From: Streptomyces sp. R21
GTDB taxonomy: Bacteria > Actinomycetota > Actinomycetes > Streptomycetales > Streptomycetaceae
NCBI RefSeq assembly: GCF_041051975.1
Contig: NZ_CP163435.1
Span: 5,799,001-5,863,000, forward strand
DNA length: 64,000 bases
Direction: 5' to 3'
Shown: one piece after another, positions 33,117 through 40,976 of the stretch
How the letters are laid out: each line of letters starts with the position of its first letter
Position numbering within the stretch: position 1 is the first letter of the stretch
Position numbers and translations under genes: made by a program
The notes under the pieces: generated by a model
What the model was told of the DNA's origin: nothing
Database searches by the model: none
Seen by the model: the letters and a program-made list of their open reading frames with translations, nothing else

Positions 33117-33134
33117 TTGTGAATGGGTTCACAA
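33117..33134. promoter_or_regulatory. perfect Rex-type operator
   Basis: TTGTGAATGGGTTCACAA is a perfect palindrome in its 7-bp arms and matches the Rex operator form TTGTGAA-N4-TTCACAA at every fixed base. Rex is the NADH/NAD+ sensing repressor first described in S. coelicolor. The same bases also contain TGTGA-N6-TCACA, the CRP consensus, so a Crp-type protein is an alternative. It sits between ltrA (35 bp) and pflB (177 bp). Confidence 0.8.
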
Positions 33135-33139
33135 GCTCG

Positions 33140-33159
33140 TTCGGGGCCAAAGTCCCGAA
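33140..33159. promoter_or_regulatory. near-consensus DevR/DosR (OsdR)-type box
   Basis: TTCGGGGCCAAAGTCCCGAA matches the mycobacterial DosR box TTSGGGACTWWAGTCCCSAA at 18 of 20 positions. Streptomyces has an orthologous hypoxia and dormancy regulator, OsdR. The box begins 5 bp after the Rex-type palindrome. As a class the regulator activates from such sites near the -35 region, which would suit a pflB start site around 33190, where CAGTAT (33176-33181) could be a -10 element. Confidence 0.7.
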
Positions 33160-33208
33160 GAGATGCCCAGGTCGGACGCAGTATGCGCGGCCATCCCCGG
33201 CGTGAAGA

Positions 33209-33232
33209 GGGACCTTCGGACCCCGATCGGGG
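33209..33232. promoter_or_regulatory. additional dyads in the pflB leader
   Basis: GGGACC-TTC-GGACCC at 33209-33223 is an imperfect dyad (one mismatched pair) resembling a second, weaker DevR-like box. It overlaps the perfect 12-bp palindrome CCCCGATCGGGG at 33221-33232. They could be extra binding sites or leader RNA structure; the evidence does not decide. Confidence 0.4.
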
Positions 33233-33310
33233 ACCAACGCGGCGCCCACAGTCGCCGGAGGGGGCGTGCAATGGAGTCGAAGCGACGGACCGATGCGGAA
33301 GGCACGGGCG

Positions 33311-35593
33311 ATGACTGCCACTCCTGCGGAAAAGACGGCCGGCGAGCCTGCGGGCACGACCGTTCACGGCACGGCCTGGGACGGTTTCAAGGGCGGCCTG
33401 TGGCGTGACGCCATTGACGTCCGCGACTTCGTCCAGTGCAACTACACCCCCTACGAGGGCGACGGATCCTTCCTCGTCGGACCGACCGCGCGTACCACCG
33501 AGGTCTGGAACAAGATCCTCGCGATGTTCCCGGCCGAGATCGAACGCGGCATCCATGACGTCGACGTGAAGACCCCTTCCCGTATCGACGCCTTCGCGCC
33601 CGGCTACATCGACCGCGGCCTCGACCTCGTCGTGGGCCTGCAGACGGATGCCCCGCTCAAGCGCGCCATCATGCCCAACGGCGGCTGGCGCATGGTCGAG
33701 ACCGCTCTCAACGCCTATGGCTACGAGGCCGACCCCGCCGTCCGCGACATCTACACCAGCCTCCGCAAGACCCACAACGACGGTGTCTTCGACGCCTACA
33801 CGCCGGAGATCCGCGCCTGCCGCTCCTCCGGCATCATCACCGGCCTGCCCGACGCCTACGGCCGCGGCCGCATCATCGGCGACTACCGGCGCGTCGCCCT
33901 CTACGGAGTCGACCGCCTCATCGAGGCCAAGCGGGCCGACAAGGACGTCCTCGGCGCCGAGTGGCCGACTGAGCGTGTCATTCAGGAACGCGAGGAAACC
34001 AGTGAGCAGATCCGGGCCCTCGCCGAACTCAAGTCCATGGCCCGCTCCTACGGCCATGACATCTCCGGGCCCGCCACCACCGGCCGCGAGGCCGTCCAGT
34101 GGCTGTACTTCGCCTACCTCGCCGCCGTGAAGGAGCAGAACGGCGCCGCCATGTCGATCGGCCGCATCGACGCCTTCCTCGACATCTACCTCCAGCGGGA
34201 CATCGAAGCGGGCCGCCTCACCGAGTCCGAGGCCCAGGAGCTCATCGACGACTTCGTCATCAAGCTCCGCATCGTCCGCTTCCTGCGCACCCCCGAGTAC
34301 AACGAGCTCTACTCCGGCGACCCCACCTGGGTCACCTGGTCCATGGCCGGCATCGGCGAGGACGGGCGCCCCCTCGTCACCCGCACCACCTTCCGCGCCC
34401 TGCGCACCCTCTACAACCTCGGCCCGGCCCCCGAGCCCAACCTCACCGTCTTCTGGTCGCAACGCCTTCCCGAGGGCTTCAAGGCGTACGCCTCCCAGGT
34501 CGCCATCGACACCAGCGCCCTCCAGTTCGAGTCCGACGAACTGATGCGCCCCAAGTACGGCGATGACACCGCCATAGCCTGCTGCGTCTCCGCCATGGCC
34601 ATGGGCAAGCAGATGCAGTTCTTCGGCGCCCGAGTGAACGTCGCCAAGGCCCTGCTCTACGCCATCAACGGTGGTCGCGACGAGAAGTCCGGCGAGACCG
34701 TCGTCGAGGGCTTCGAGCCCATCACCGACGACTACCTCGACTACGAGACCGTCCTCGCCCGCTACGACGCGATGCTCGGCTGGCTCGCGAAGACCTACGT
34801 CCACGCGCTCAACGTCATCCACTACATGCACGACAAGTACGCCTACGAGCGCATCGAGATGGCCCTGCACGACCGGGAGATCGTGCGCACCATGGCCTGC
34901 GGCATCGCTGGTCTGTCGGTCGCCGCCGACTCGCTCTCCGCTATCAGGCACGCGCGCGTGAAGGTGATCCGCGACGACACGGGACTCGCCGTCGACTACG
35001 AGATCGAGGGCGGCTACCCGGCCTACGGCAACAACGACGACCGCGCCGACTCGCTCGCCCAGTGGATCGTCCACGACTTCATGGAGAAGATCCGACAGCA
35101 CCCGACCTACCGTGACGCGGTGCACACACAGTCCGTGCTGACCATCACCTCGAACGTCGTCTACGGCAAGAAGACCGGCAACACCCCCGACGGCCGCCGC
35201 TCCGGCAGCCCTTTCGCACCCGGCGCCAACCCCATGAACGGGCGCGACGAGCACGGCTACATCGCCTCCGCCCTCTCGGTCGCAAAGCTCCCGTACGACG
35301 ACGCGGAGGACGGCATCTCGCTGACCAACACCATCACGCCCGACGCACTGGGCCGCACCCCCGAGGAGCGCACCGCCAACCTCTCCGGTGTCCTCGACGG
35401 ATTCATGGCGAGCGGCGGATTCCACATGAACGTCAACGTGCTCGACAAGGCGACGCTCGAGGACGCGATGGAACACCCGGAGAACTACCCGCAGTTGACC
35501 ATCAGGGTCTCCGGCTACGCGGTCAACTTCGTCCGCCTCACGCGAGAGCAGCAGCTGGACGTCATCAACCGCACCTTCCACGGCTCGCTGTAA
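33311..35593 (+). CDS. pflB: pyruvate formate-lyase (formate C-acetyltransferase)
   Basis: A 760-residue glycyl-radical enzyme, the same length as E. coli PflB as I recall it. It converts pyruvate and CoA to acetyl-CoA and formate without oxygen. The catalytic Cys424-Cys425 pair lies in TAIACCVSAMAMG, and the radical Gly735 lies in RVSGYAVNF near the C-terminus, both in the expected places. The substrate region (MPNGGWRMVE, GLPDAYGRGRI) is of the true Pfl type rather than a glycerol dehydratase or choline lyase. The ATG at 33311 follows GAAGG; GTG 33266 and ATG 33293 are possible. pflA follows 12 bp downstream. Upstream are Rex-type and DevR-type boxes. Confidence 0.95.
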   Translation: MTATPAEKTAGEPAGTTVHGTAWDGFKGGLWRDAIDVRDFVQCNYTPYEGDGSFLVGPTARTTEVWNKILAMFPAEIERGIHDVDVKTPSRIDAFAPGYIDRGLDLVVGLQTDAPLKRAIMPNGGWRMVETALNAYGYEADPAVRDIYTSLRKTHNDGVFDAYTPEIRACRSSGIITGLPDAYGRGRIIGDYRRVALYGVDRLIEAKRADKDVLGAEWPTERVIQEREETSEQIRALAELKSMARSYGHDISGPATTGREAVQWLYFAYLAAVKEQNGAAMSIGRIDAFLDIYLQRDIEAGRLTESEAQELIDDFVIKLRIVRFLRTPEYNELYSGDPTWVTWSMAGIGEDGRPLVTRTTFRALRTLYNLGPAPEPNLTVFWSQRLPEGFKAYASQVAIDTSALQFESDELMRPKYGDDTAIACCVSAMAMGKQMQFFGARVNVAKALLYAINGGRDEKSGETVVEGFEPITDDYLDYETVLARYDAMLGWLAKTYVHALNVIHYMHDKYAYERIEMALHDREIVRTMACGIAGLSVAADSLSAIRHARVKVIRDDTGLAVDYEIEGGYPAYGNNDDRADSLAQWIVHDFMEKIRQHPTYRDAVHTQSVLTITSNVVYGKKTGNTPDGRRSGSPFAPGANPMNGRDEHGYIASALSVAKLPYDDAEDGISLTNTITPDALGRTPEERTANLSGVLDGFMASGGFHMNVNVLDKATLEDAMEHPENYPQLTIRVSGYAVNFVRLTREQQLDVINRTFHGSL

Positions 35594-35605
35594 GGACTTT
35601 GTGCC

Positions 35606-36442
35606 ATGACCACGCTGCCCGCGTCCACGCCGGCCACCCCGGCCGCGGCGCCGACGCACTGCCCGGGCTTCGCGGCGGCGGCCACCCCCGCCGCCGCGGC
35701 GACCCGCCGCCCCGCCACGGGATCGGTCCACTCCTGGGACCTGTCGACCGGTGTCGACGGTCCGGGCAGCCGCTTCGTCACCTTTCTGTCCGGCTGCCCG
35801 CTGACCTGCCTGTACTGCCAGAACCCCGACACCTGGCGGATGGGCAACGGCCGGCGCACCACGGCCGACGACGTGGTCGCCGAGGCCCGCAAGTACACCC
35901 GGTTCATCGAGGCCGCGGGCGGCGGCGCCACCATCAGCGGTGGCGAGCCCCTTCTCCAGCCCGTGTTCACCGGCGAGCTGCTGCACCGCTTCAAGCACGA
36001 GCTGGGCCTGCACACCGCCCTCGACACCTCGGGCTTCCTCGGCGTCCGCGCCACCGACGCCCTGCTGCGCGATGTCGACCTGGTCCTGCTCGACATCAAG
36101 TCCTGGGACCGGGACACCTACAAGAAGGTCACCGGTCGCCCGCTGCGGCCGACGCTCGACTTCGCCCGGCGCCTGGCCGGCCTCGGCAAGGACGTGTGGG
36201 TCCGTTTCGTGCTCGTGCCCGGCCTCACCGACGACCCCGCGAACATCGAGGGCGTCGCCGCCTTCGCCGCATCGCTCGGCAACGTCTCGCGCGTCGACGT
36301 CCTGCCCTTCCACAAGCTGGGCGAGGCCAAGTGGCAGGCCCTCGGCAAGCCCTTCACCCTGCACGACACCCCGGCGCCGACCCGGGAGCAGACAGCCCTG
36401 GCCAAGGAGATCTTCGGCGCCCACGGCCTCCGGGCGGTGTGA
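35606..36442 (+). CDS. pflA: pyruvate formate-lyase activating enzyme (radical SAM)
   Basis: A 278-residue radical SAM enzyme that makes the glycyl radical on PflB. The [4Fe-4S] motif CxxxCxxC is Cys64, Cys68 and Cys71 in GCPLTCLYCQNPDTW; SGGEPLLQ is the SAM-binding GGE motif. The core resembles E. coli PflA, but an Ala/Pro/Thr-rich N-terminal extension of about 35 residues (CPGF inside) precedes it. The start ATG lies 12 bp after the pflB stop with a spaced AAGGA. The two genes form one operon, and the pair is complete and undamaged. Confidence 0.94.
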   Translation: MTTLPASTPATPAAAPTHCPGFAAAATPAAAATRRPATGSVHSWDLSTGVDGPGSRFVTFLSGCPLTCLYCQNPDTWRMGNGRRTTADDVVAEARKYTRFIEAAGGGATISGGEPLLQPVFTGELLHRFKHELGLHTALDTSGFLGVRATDALLRDVDLVLLDIKSWDRDTYKKVTGRPLRPTLDFARRLAGLGKDVWVRFVLVPGLTDDPANIEGVAAFAASLGNVSRVDVLPFHKLGEAKWQALGKPFTLHDTPAPTREQTALAKEIFGAHGLRAV

Positions 36443-36494
36443 CTCCGGTGGGCATCCGAACGGCCGGTCGGCCCCTTCGGCGTACCCTGGGGGC

Positions 36495-36677
36495 ATGAGT
36501 ACCGCCCCGACCCCCGAACCGCGCGACCCGAAGAACGCGCTCGTCTTCGACGACCCGCTGAGCCGGCAGTCCTCGGACGACACGGACGACGGATGGGGCG
36601 AGCGGCCCAGCGCCGCCGGCGACAGCGCCGCCGACCTGAAGCGCTTCCTCGACGAGAAGCCGCCCCACCACATCTGA
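36495..36677 (+). CDS. small acidic protein, unknown function
   Basis: A 60-residue hydrophilic, acidic protein (PEPRDPKNALVFDDPLSRQS ... LKRFLDEKPPHHI) without hydrophobic segments. The N-terminal DPKNALVFDDPL and the C-terminal LKRFLDEKPPHHI look conserved rather than random, as in small Streptomyces proteins of unknown role. CTGGGGGC is the only ribosome-site-like sequence. It lies 52 bp after pflA in the same direction, so cotranscription is possible, but no functional link is evident. Confidence 0.6.
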   Translation: MSTAPTPEPRDPKNALVFDDPLSRQSSDDTDDGWGERPSAAGDSAADLKRFLDEKPPHHI

Positions 36678-36681
36678 ACCC

Positions 36682-36708
36682 GGGCCCGGAACCCCCGTGT
36701 CCGGGCCC
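36682..36708. terminator. Hairpin between the small acidic protein and mscL
   Basis: GGGCCCGGA (36682-36690) pairs with TCCGGGCCC (36700-36708) around a 9-base loop. It sits between convergent genes and can serve both. No T-run, as usual in this genome. Confidence 0.6.
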
Positions 36709-36741
36709 AGGCCTCCCGGGCCCGCCCCCACAGAGCGGCGG

Positions 36742-37218
36742 CTAGTCCGCGCTGTGCCCGGAACCGCGCTGCGCCACCAGGGCGTCGCGGATCTCCTTGA
36801 GGACCTCCAGCTCGGACACTTCGATGACCTCCTGCGCGCCCTCCTTCGCCTTCTGGCGGGCGGCCTGCCGGGCCAGGTACTTGGACATTGGCAGGACCAT
36901 GAGGAAGTAGACGACGGCCGCGGTGATCACGAACGTGAGCGTCGCGCTGAGGACCGTGCCCCACATGATCGGAATGCCCTTGGTGACCGTGCCCGTCGCC
37001 TTGTCGACCACGCAGGGGGACTTCAGGCACGACCTGTACTTGTCGAGGTCCTTGGTGCCGAACGCGCCGACCAGTGGATTGATCACACCCTTCACCACCG
37101 AGTTGACGATGTTCGTGAAGGCGGCGCCGATAACCACCGCGACGGCCAGATCGACGACGTTCCCACGCATCAGAAAGGCTTTGAAGCCCTCCCAGACGCC
37201 CGGCTTCTTCTCGCTCAC
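36742..37218 (-). CDS. mscL: large-conductance mechanosensitive channel
   Basis: A 158-residue channel that opens under membrane tension to protect against osmotic downshock. The MscL pattern is clear: FKAFLMRGNVVDLAVAVVIGAAF (N-terminal helix and TM1), a periplasmic loop with a CLKSPC disulfide-capable pair that is not part of the classical family, TM2 (ATLTFVITAAVVYFLMVLPM) and a charged C-terminal helix bundle. The GTG at 37218 has AGAGGGGG upstream; a GTG at 37236 would add six residues. The loop insertion makes it slightly longer than the E. coli protein. Confidence 0.94.
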   Translation of the reverse strand: MSEKKPGVWEGFKAFLMRGNVVDLAVAVVIGAAFTNIVNSVVKGVINPLVGAFGTKDLDKYRSCLKSPCVVDKATGTVTKGIPIMWGTVLSATLTFVITAAVVYFLMVLPMSKYLARQAARQKAKEGAQEVIEVSELEVLKEIRDALVAQRGSGHSAD

Positions 37219-37347
37219 CAAGAGCCCCCTCTGCACAAGTTGTGGAACAAACAGCTCCGCAACCTACGTCAGGGCCCGCCGGGCCTGTCCAATTCGGTAG
37301 CTCGAACGAGGGACTTGACACCCATTCGGCGATGCGTCGCAGGATGC

Positions 37348-37887
37348 TCAGCACAGCGTCACCGCCAGTCGTGAGGTCGCGCTCGCCCCAGCCAGCCGCG
37401 CGGCGGTGGCTCGTGGAACCGACAGGACGAGCAGCGCCCCGGTCTCGGTGGCACCGACGTCCGGCACGTCGGTCACCCGCGCGCCGGACGCGACCACCCG
37501 CGCCGCCCCGCCGGTGTCCGCCGCGACCACATCGACCCGGTCGCCCGGCCGCAACAGCCTGACGGTGGCCCCGTCGGCGATCCGCACCGGCGCCGTGACC
37601 CTGTCGACCGCATGCCGCCCGCGTGCGGAAGCGGCATCAGAAGCAGGGGTGGAGGCGGGAGCCGCCGCGGGCCGCCCGCGCGCCCGTTCGGCGTCACGAG
37701 GGCCCGCCGCCACGAGCGCGGCCGCCGTGACCGCGAGCCCCGCGGCCACGGCCCGCCTTCGGTGCCGCAGCAGACGGCGGAGCAGGTACGCACCGCCGCG
37801 CACCCGCACGGGTGCGAAGTGCGGCACCTCGCACGTGGGAGGAGCGTCCGTGCCCAGCGGGCGTACCGGAGGAGAGAGCTGTGCCAT
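37348..37887 (-). CDS. SAF-domain (CpaB/RcpC-like) membrane-anchored protein
   Basis: A 179-residue protein. A basic cytoplasmic N-terminus (YLLRRLLRHRRR) leads into one membrane helix (about 47-62), an Ala/Pro-rich linker and a C-terminal half resembling the RcpC/CpaB region of Flp-pilus assembly proteins (RLLRPGDRVDVVAADTGGAARVV then GALLVLSVPRATAARLA). CpaB proteins help assemble Flp/Tad pili outside the membrane, but no tad genes are nearby. It may be an orphan. The ATG at 37887 has only a weak GGTGG upstream. Confidence 0.7.
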   Translation of the reverse strand: MAQLSPPVRPLGTDAPPTCEVPHFAPVRVRGGAYLLRRLLRHRRRAVAAGLAVTAAALVAAGPRDAERARGRPAAAPASTPASDAASARGRHAVDRVTAPVRIADGATVRLLRPGDRVDVVAADTGGAARVVASGARVTDVPDVGATETGALLVLSVPRATAARLAGASATSRLAVTLC

Positions 37888-38055
37888 GGTGACCACCACC
37901 TGCGACGAGAGATCGGCTTGCGATCCCACGATGAGGCTTCGCGGCGAAGCCCGCCGGGGCCGGTGGGTTACTCGCGGGTTGTGGACAACTCGCTCACCCG
38001 AACGGGAAGTTCCGCCCTGTGTGGCACACCCTTCGGCCCCCGTCGCGGCGGAAGG

Positions 38056-38934
38056 TCACGGCAGCTCGAACCCCGGATCCATCCCGCCCAGCGCCTTGGT
38101 GCACAGGCAGTCCCGCGTCTCGTTGGCCGGCAGTCCCGCCACCGCGTCGAACAGCACGCCGCGCAGCCGGTCGACGTTCGCGGCGAACACCTTCAGCACC
38201 TCGTCGTGCGAGACGCCCTCGCCGGTCTCGGCGCCCGCGTCGAGGTCGGTGACCAGCGTCAATGACGTATAGCAGAGCTCCAGTTCGCGGGCGAGCGCCG
38301 CCTCGGGGTGACCGGTCATGCCCACCACGGACCAGCCCTGCGCCTGGTGCCACAGCGATTCGGCGCGGGTCGAGAAGCGCGGTCCCTCGACCACCACGAG
38401 CGTGCCACCGTCCACAGGCTCCCAGTCCCGGCCGCGGGCGGCCTCCAGCGCGGCCTTGCGGCCGACGGGGCAGTACGGGTCGGCCAGGGACACGTGCACG
38501 ACGTTCGGCACACTGCCGCCGGGCAGCGGCAGTCCGTCGAAGTACGTCTGTGTCCGCGCCTTCGTGCGGTCGACCATCTGGTCCGGGACGAGCAGCGTCC
38601 CCGGCCCGTACTCCGGGCGCAGACCGCCCACCGCGCAGGGGCCGAGCACCTGGCGGGCACCGACGGAGCGCAGGGCCCACAGGTTGGCCCGGTAGTTGAT
38701 GCGATGCGGCGGCAGATGGTGGCCGCGTCCGTGCCGGGGGAGGAAGGCGACCCGTCGCCCGGCGATCTCGCCGAGGAACAGGGAGTCGCTGGGCGGCCCG
38801 TACGGGGTGTCGACCTGTATCTCGGTCACGTCGTCGAGGAAGGAGTAGAAGCCCGAGCCGCCGATGACACCGATCTCGGCCCTGGCCTGCTCCTGCTCCC
38901 CGGCCGGGCCCTGAGAGTTCTCCGTGTTCGCCAT
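38056..38934 (-). CDS. mtnP: S-methyl-5'-thioadenosine phosphorylase
   Basis: A 292-residue enzyme of the PNP/MTAP family that cleaves methylthioadenosine with phosphate to adenine and 5-methylthioribose 1-phosphate in methionine salvage. Typical features are EIGVIGGSGFY at the N-terminus, FLPRHGRGHHLPPHRINYRA (the long phosphate and base-binding region) and VGMTGHPEAALARE. The MTG substitution for MTx and PHRINYRAN are characteristic of MtnP rather than of inosine phosphorylases. Start ATG 38934, with a weak site; GTG 38943 is possible. It stands alone without other salvage genes nearby. Confidence 0.9.
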   Translation of the reverse strand: MANTENSQGPAGEQEQARAEIGVIGGSGFYSFLDDVTEIQVDTPYGPPSDSLFLGEIAGRRVAFLPRHGRGHHLPPHRINYRANLWALRSVGARQVLGPCAVGGLRPEYGPGTLLVPDQMVDRTKARTQTYFDGLPLPGGSVPNVVHVSLADPYCPVGRKAALEAARGRDWEPVDGGTLVVVEGPRFSTRAESLWHQAQGWSVVGMTGHPEAALARELELCYTSLTLVTDLDAGAETGEGVSHDEVLKVFAANVDRLRGVLFDAVAGLPANETRDCLCTKALGGMDPGFELP

Positions 38935-39012
38935 GGACCGCACCCTAGCCGGGCCACGGAACGCCGAAGACCCCGCCGTCGTACGACGACAGGGTCCCGT
39001 AAGAAATGAGCC

Positions 39013-39351
39013 TTACGCGGCGGAGCTGCTGCTGGACGAACCGCTGCCCGACGACTTCGTGTCCGAGGAGGACGACGAAGACGAGGAGGTCGACGACGAA
39101 GACGAAGAGCTCGACGACGAACTCGACGAGGAGGTGGTCGACGGCTTCGACGCCGGCGAGCTGCTCGACGAGGAGCCGCGGCTGTCATTGCGGTAGAAGC
39201 CGGAGCCCTTGAAGACGATGCCGACGGCCGAGAACACCTTCTTCAGGCGGCCACCGCAGTTGGGGCACTCGGTCAGGGCGTCATCGGTGAACTTCTGCAC
39301 CGCCTCGAGGCCCTCGCCGCACTCGGTGCACTGGTACTGGTAGGTCGGCAC
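39013..39351 (-). CDS. FmdB-type zinc-ribbon protein with polyserine tail
   Basis: A 112-residue protein. The N-terminal 60 residues are an FmdB zinc ribbon with two Cys pairs (CTECGEGL and CPNCGGRL) and the family segment FKGSGFYRND. The C-terminal half, about 53 residues, is three quarters serine, including an unbroken run of 14. FmdB-type proteins are thought to be regulators, first linked to formamidase and amidase operons. The GTG at 39351 follows AGGAGG. The serine tract is encoded by varied TCG/TCC/AGC codons, not by a simple triplet repeat, which suggests it is maintained as protein. Confidence 0.87.
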   Translation of the reverse strand: MPTYQYQCTECGEGLEAVQKFTDDALTECPNCGGRLKKVFSAVGIVFKGSGFYRNDSRGSSSSSSPASKPSTTSSSSSSSSSSSSSSTSSSSSSSSDTKSSGSGSSSSSSAA

Positions 39352-39419
39352 TTGTCTTCCTCCTGGCACTCTCACTCAATGAGTGCTAACGACGGTCCAT
39401 AGTGACGTATTCCTCGGGA

Positions 39420-40712
39420 TCAGTCCACCGCCACCGGCACTCGGTGACCGACGCCACGTGCCACCGTGCGGCTGCGGGGCCGTGACGAGAGGTGCGAGCG
39501 CAGGGTCACCAGGGTCGCCAGGGCCAGTGCCGTACCGGCCATCGGCACCAGGAACCCGGCGCCGTCCCAGAGGCGGTCCTCCAGCTGCCCGGCGACCGTG
39601 ACGGCCGCCGCCTGGCCGAGCGCGACCGCGCCCGTCAGCCAGGTGAAGGCCTCGGTACGGGCGGTCGCCGGCACCAGGTTCTCGACCAGCGTGTAGCCGG
39701 TGATCAGGGCCGGAGCGATGCACATGCCGACCAGGAGGCCGATTCCGGCGAGCACCACCACGGAGTGGGCGGCCCAGAGACCGGAGGCGGTCAGTGCGAG
39801 GGCCGTGTACCCGATGACGAGGCGCCGCTGCGGGGCGACCTTCCAGGCGATGGCGCCGCAGACGACCCCGGAGAGCATGTTGCCCGCCGCGAAGACGCCG
39901 TACAGGACGCCGTTCATCCCGGGCTCGCCGATCGACTCGGAGAAGGCGGCGAGCGAGACCTGCATGCCGCCGAAGACGGAGCCGATGCCGAGGAAGGTCA
40001 CGATCAGGACGCGTATGCCGGGGATGCGCAGCGCGGAAACGTGCTCCACGCGCGCGTGTGCCGCAGGGGCGACGGAAGGCTGTGTGCTCTTCTGCGCGGC
40101 GAACAACAGTCCGCCGATCAGGGTCAGCGCGGACTCGGTGAGCAGGCCCGCGGCGGGATCCACGGCGGTGCACAGCGCGGTCGCCACCAGCGGGCCGAGG
40201 ACGAAGGTCAGTTCATCGGTGACGGACTCGAAGGCCGCCGCCGTGGTCATCAGGGGCGAGCCCTGGAGCTTCACGCCCCAGCGGGCACGGACCATGGGGC
40301 CGACCTGCGGCACCGAGGCCCCGGTCGGCACGGCCGCCGCGAACAGCGCCCACAGGGGAGCGCCCGAGAGCGCCAGCGCCGTCAGCGCGAGGCCTGAGAC
40401 GGCGTGCACGAGGACGCCGGGCAGCAGGACGGCGCGCTGCCCGTGGCGGTCCGCCAGGCGGCCGCTGTAGGGCGCGAACAGCGCCATGGAGACACCGGTG
40501 ACGGCGGCGACGGCGCCGGCCGCGCCGTACGAACCGGTGGTGTGCTGCACGAGGAGCACGATCGAGATGGTCAGCATCGCGAACGGCTGGCGTGCGGCGA
40601 AGCCGGGGAGCAGGAACGTCCAGGCGCCGCGGGTGCGCAGCAGCTGTCCGTACCCCGGGCGGGAGGAAACCGACGAGTCCTTCGACGGCTCGGAGGTGAC
40701 CGTGGATGCCAC
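39420..40712 (-). CDS. MFS transporter (12-helix type)
   Basis: A 430-residue transporter with about twelve membrane helices, an N-terminal soluble tail and motif A (SGRLADRHGQRAVLLPG). It belongs to the general sugar/drug MFS group and not to the 14-helix DHA2 group found elsewhere in the window. Substrate unknown. The promoter side (40713-40976, no other gene) contains a 12-bp direct repeat TTGGTTCGATCA that may be a regulator site. Downstream it is followed by FmdB in the same direction, 68 bp away. Confidence 0.83.
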   Translation of the reverse strand: MASTVTSEPSKDSSVSSRPGYGQLLRTRGAWTFLLPGFAARQPFAMLTISIVLLVQHTTGSYGAAGAVAAVTGVSMALFAPYSGRLADRHGQRAVLLPGVLVHAVSGLALTALALSGAPLWALFAAAVPTGASVPQVGPMVRARWGVKLQGSPLMTTAAAFESVTDELTFVLGPLVATALCTAVDPAAGLLTESALTLIGGLLFAAQKSTQPSVAPAAHARVEHVSALRIPGIRVLIVTFLGIGSVFGGMQVSLAAFSESIGEPGMNGVLYGVFAAGNMLSGVVCGAIAWKVAPQRRLVIGYTALALTASGLWAAHSVVVLAGIGLLVGMCIAPALITGYTLVENLVPATARTEAFTWLTGAVALGQAAAVTVAGQLEDRLWDGAGFLVPMAGTALALATLVTLRSHLSSRPRSRTVARGVGHRVPVAVD

Positions 40713-40860
40713 GGCCCGTGCCTTTCTGCCGCCTGGTAGCGCGCCCGTGCGGGGGCGCCGAGAGCTGTCCTCTTGCGCGGAACTGCGGTAGATACCGGGT
40801 CGCCCACTGCGAGGGCACCGCGGCCGCCATACGGTCGCGCCAGCTCTGCTTCAGACAGAG

Positions 40861-40885
40861 TTGGTTCGATCAGTTGGTTCGATCA
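40861..40885. repeat. Direct repeat TTGGTTCGATCA in the MFS upstream region
   Basis: TTGGTTCGATCA occurs at 40861-40872 and 40874-40885, 13 bp apart (just over one helical turn). It lies about 150 bp upstream of the minus-strand MFS gene and about 90 bp past the end of the antiporter gene. The rest of 40713-40976 shows no gene. Confidence 0.75.
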
Positions 40886-40976
40886 AGGTGGGCCTTCATC
40901 CTACAGGGCCGGGCGAGGCGATGCCTGTGAAAACGAGCACCACGGTGACGTTCGCCTACGAATGCATATTCGTCCC

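Noticed and set aside
33266..33310. GTG 33266 as the pflB start
   Set aside because: It adds 15 residues without similarity to Pfl N-termini. ATG 33311 gives 760 residues, the length I recall for E. coli PflB. GTG cannot be excluded completely.
31859..37354. A minus-strand open frame of 1831 codons spanning ltrA, pflB and mscL
   Set aside because: Only its last 407 codons are a real gene (ltrA). The rest is the GC-rich antisense of pflB and pflA, with low-complexity Gly/Val/Arg/Asp translation and no family feature.
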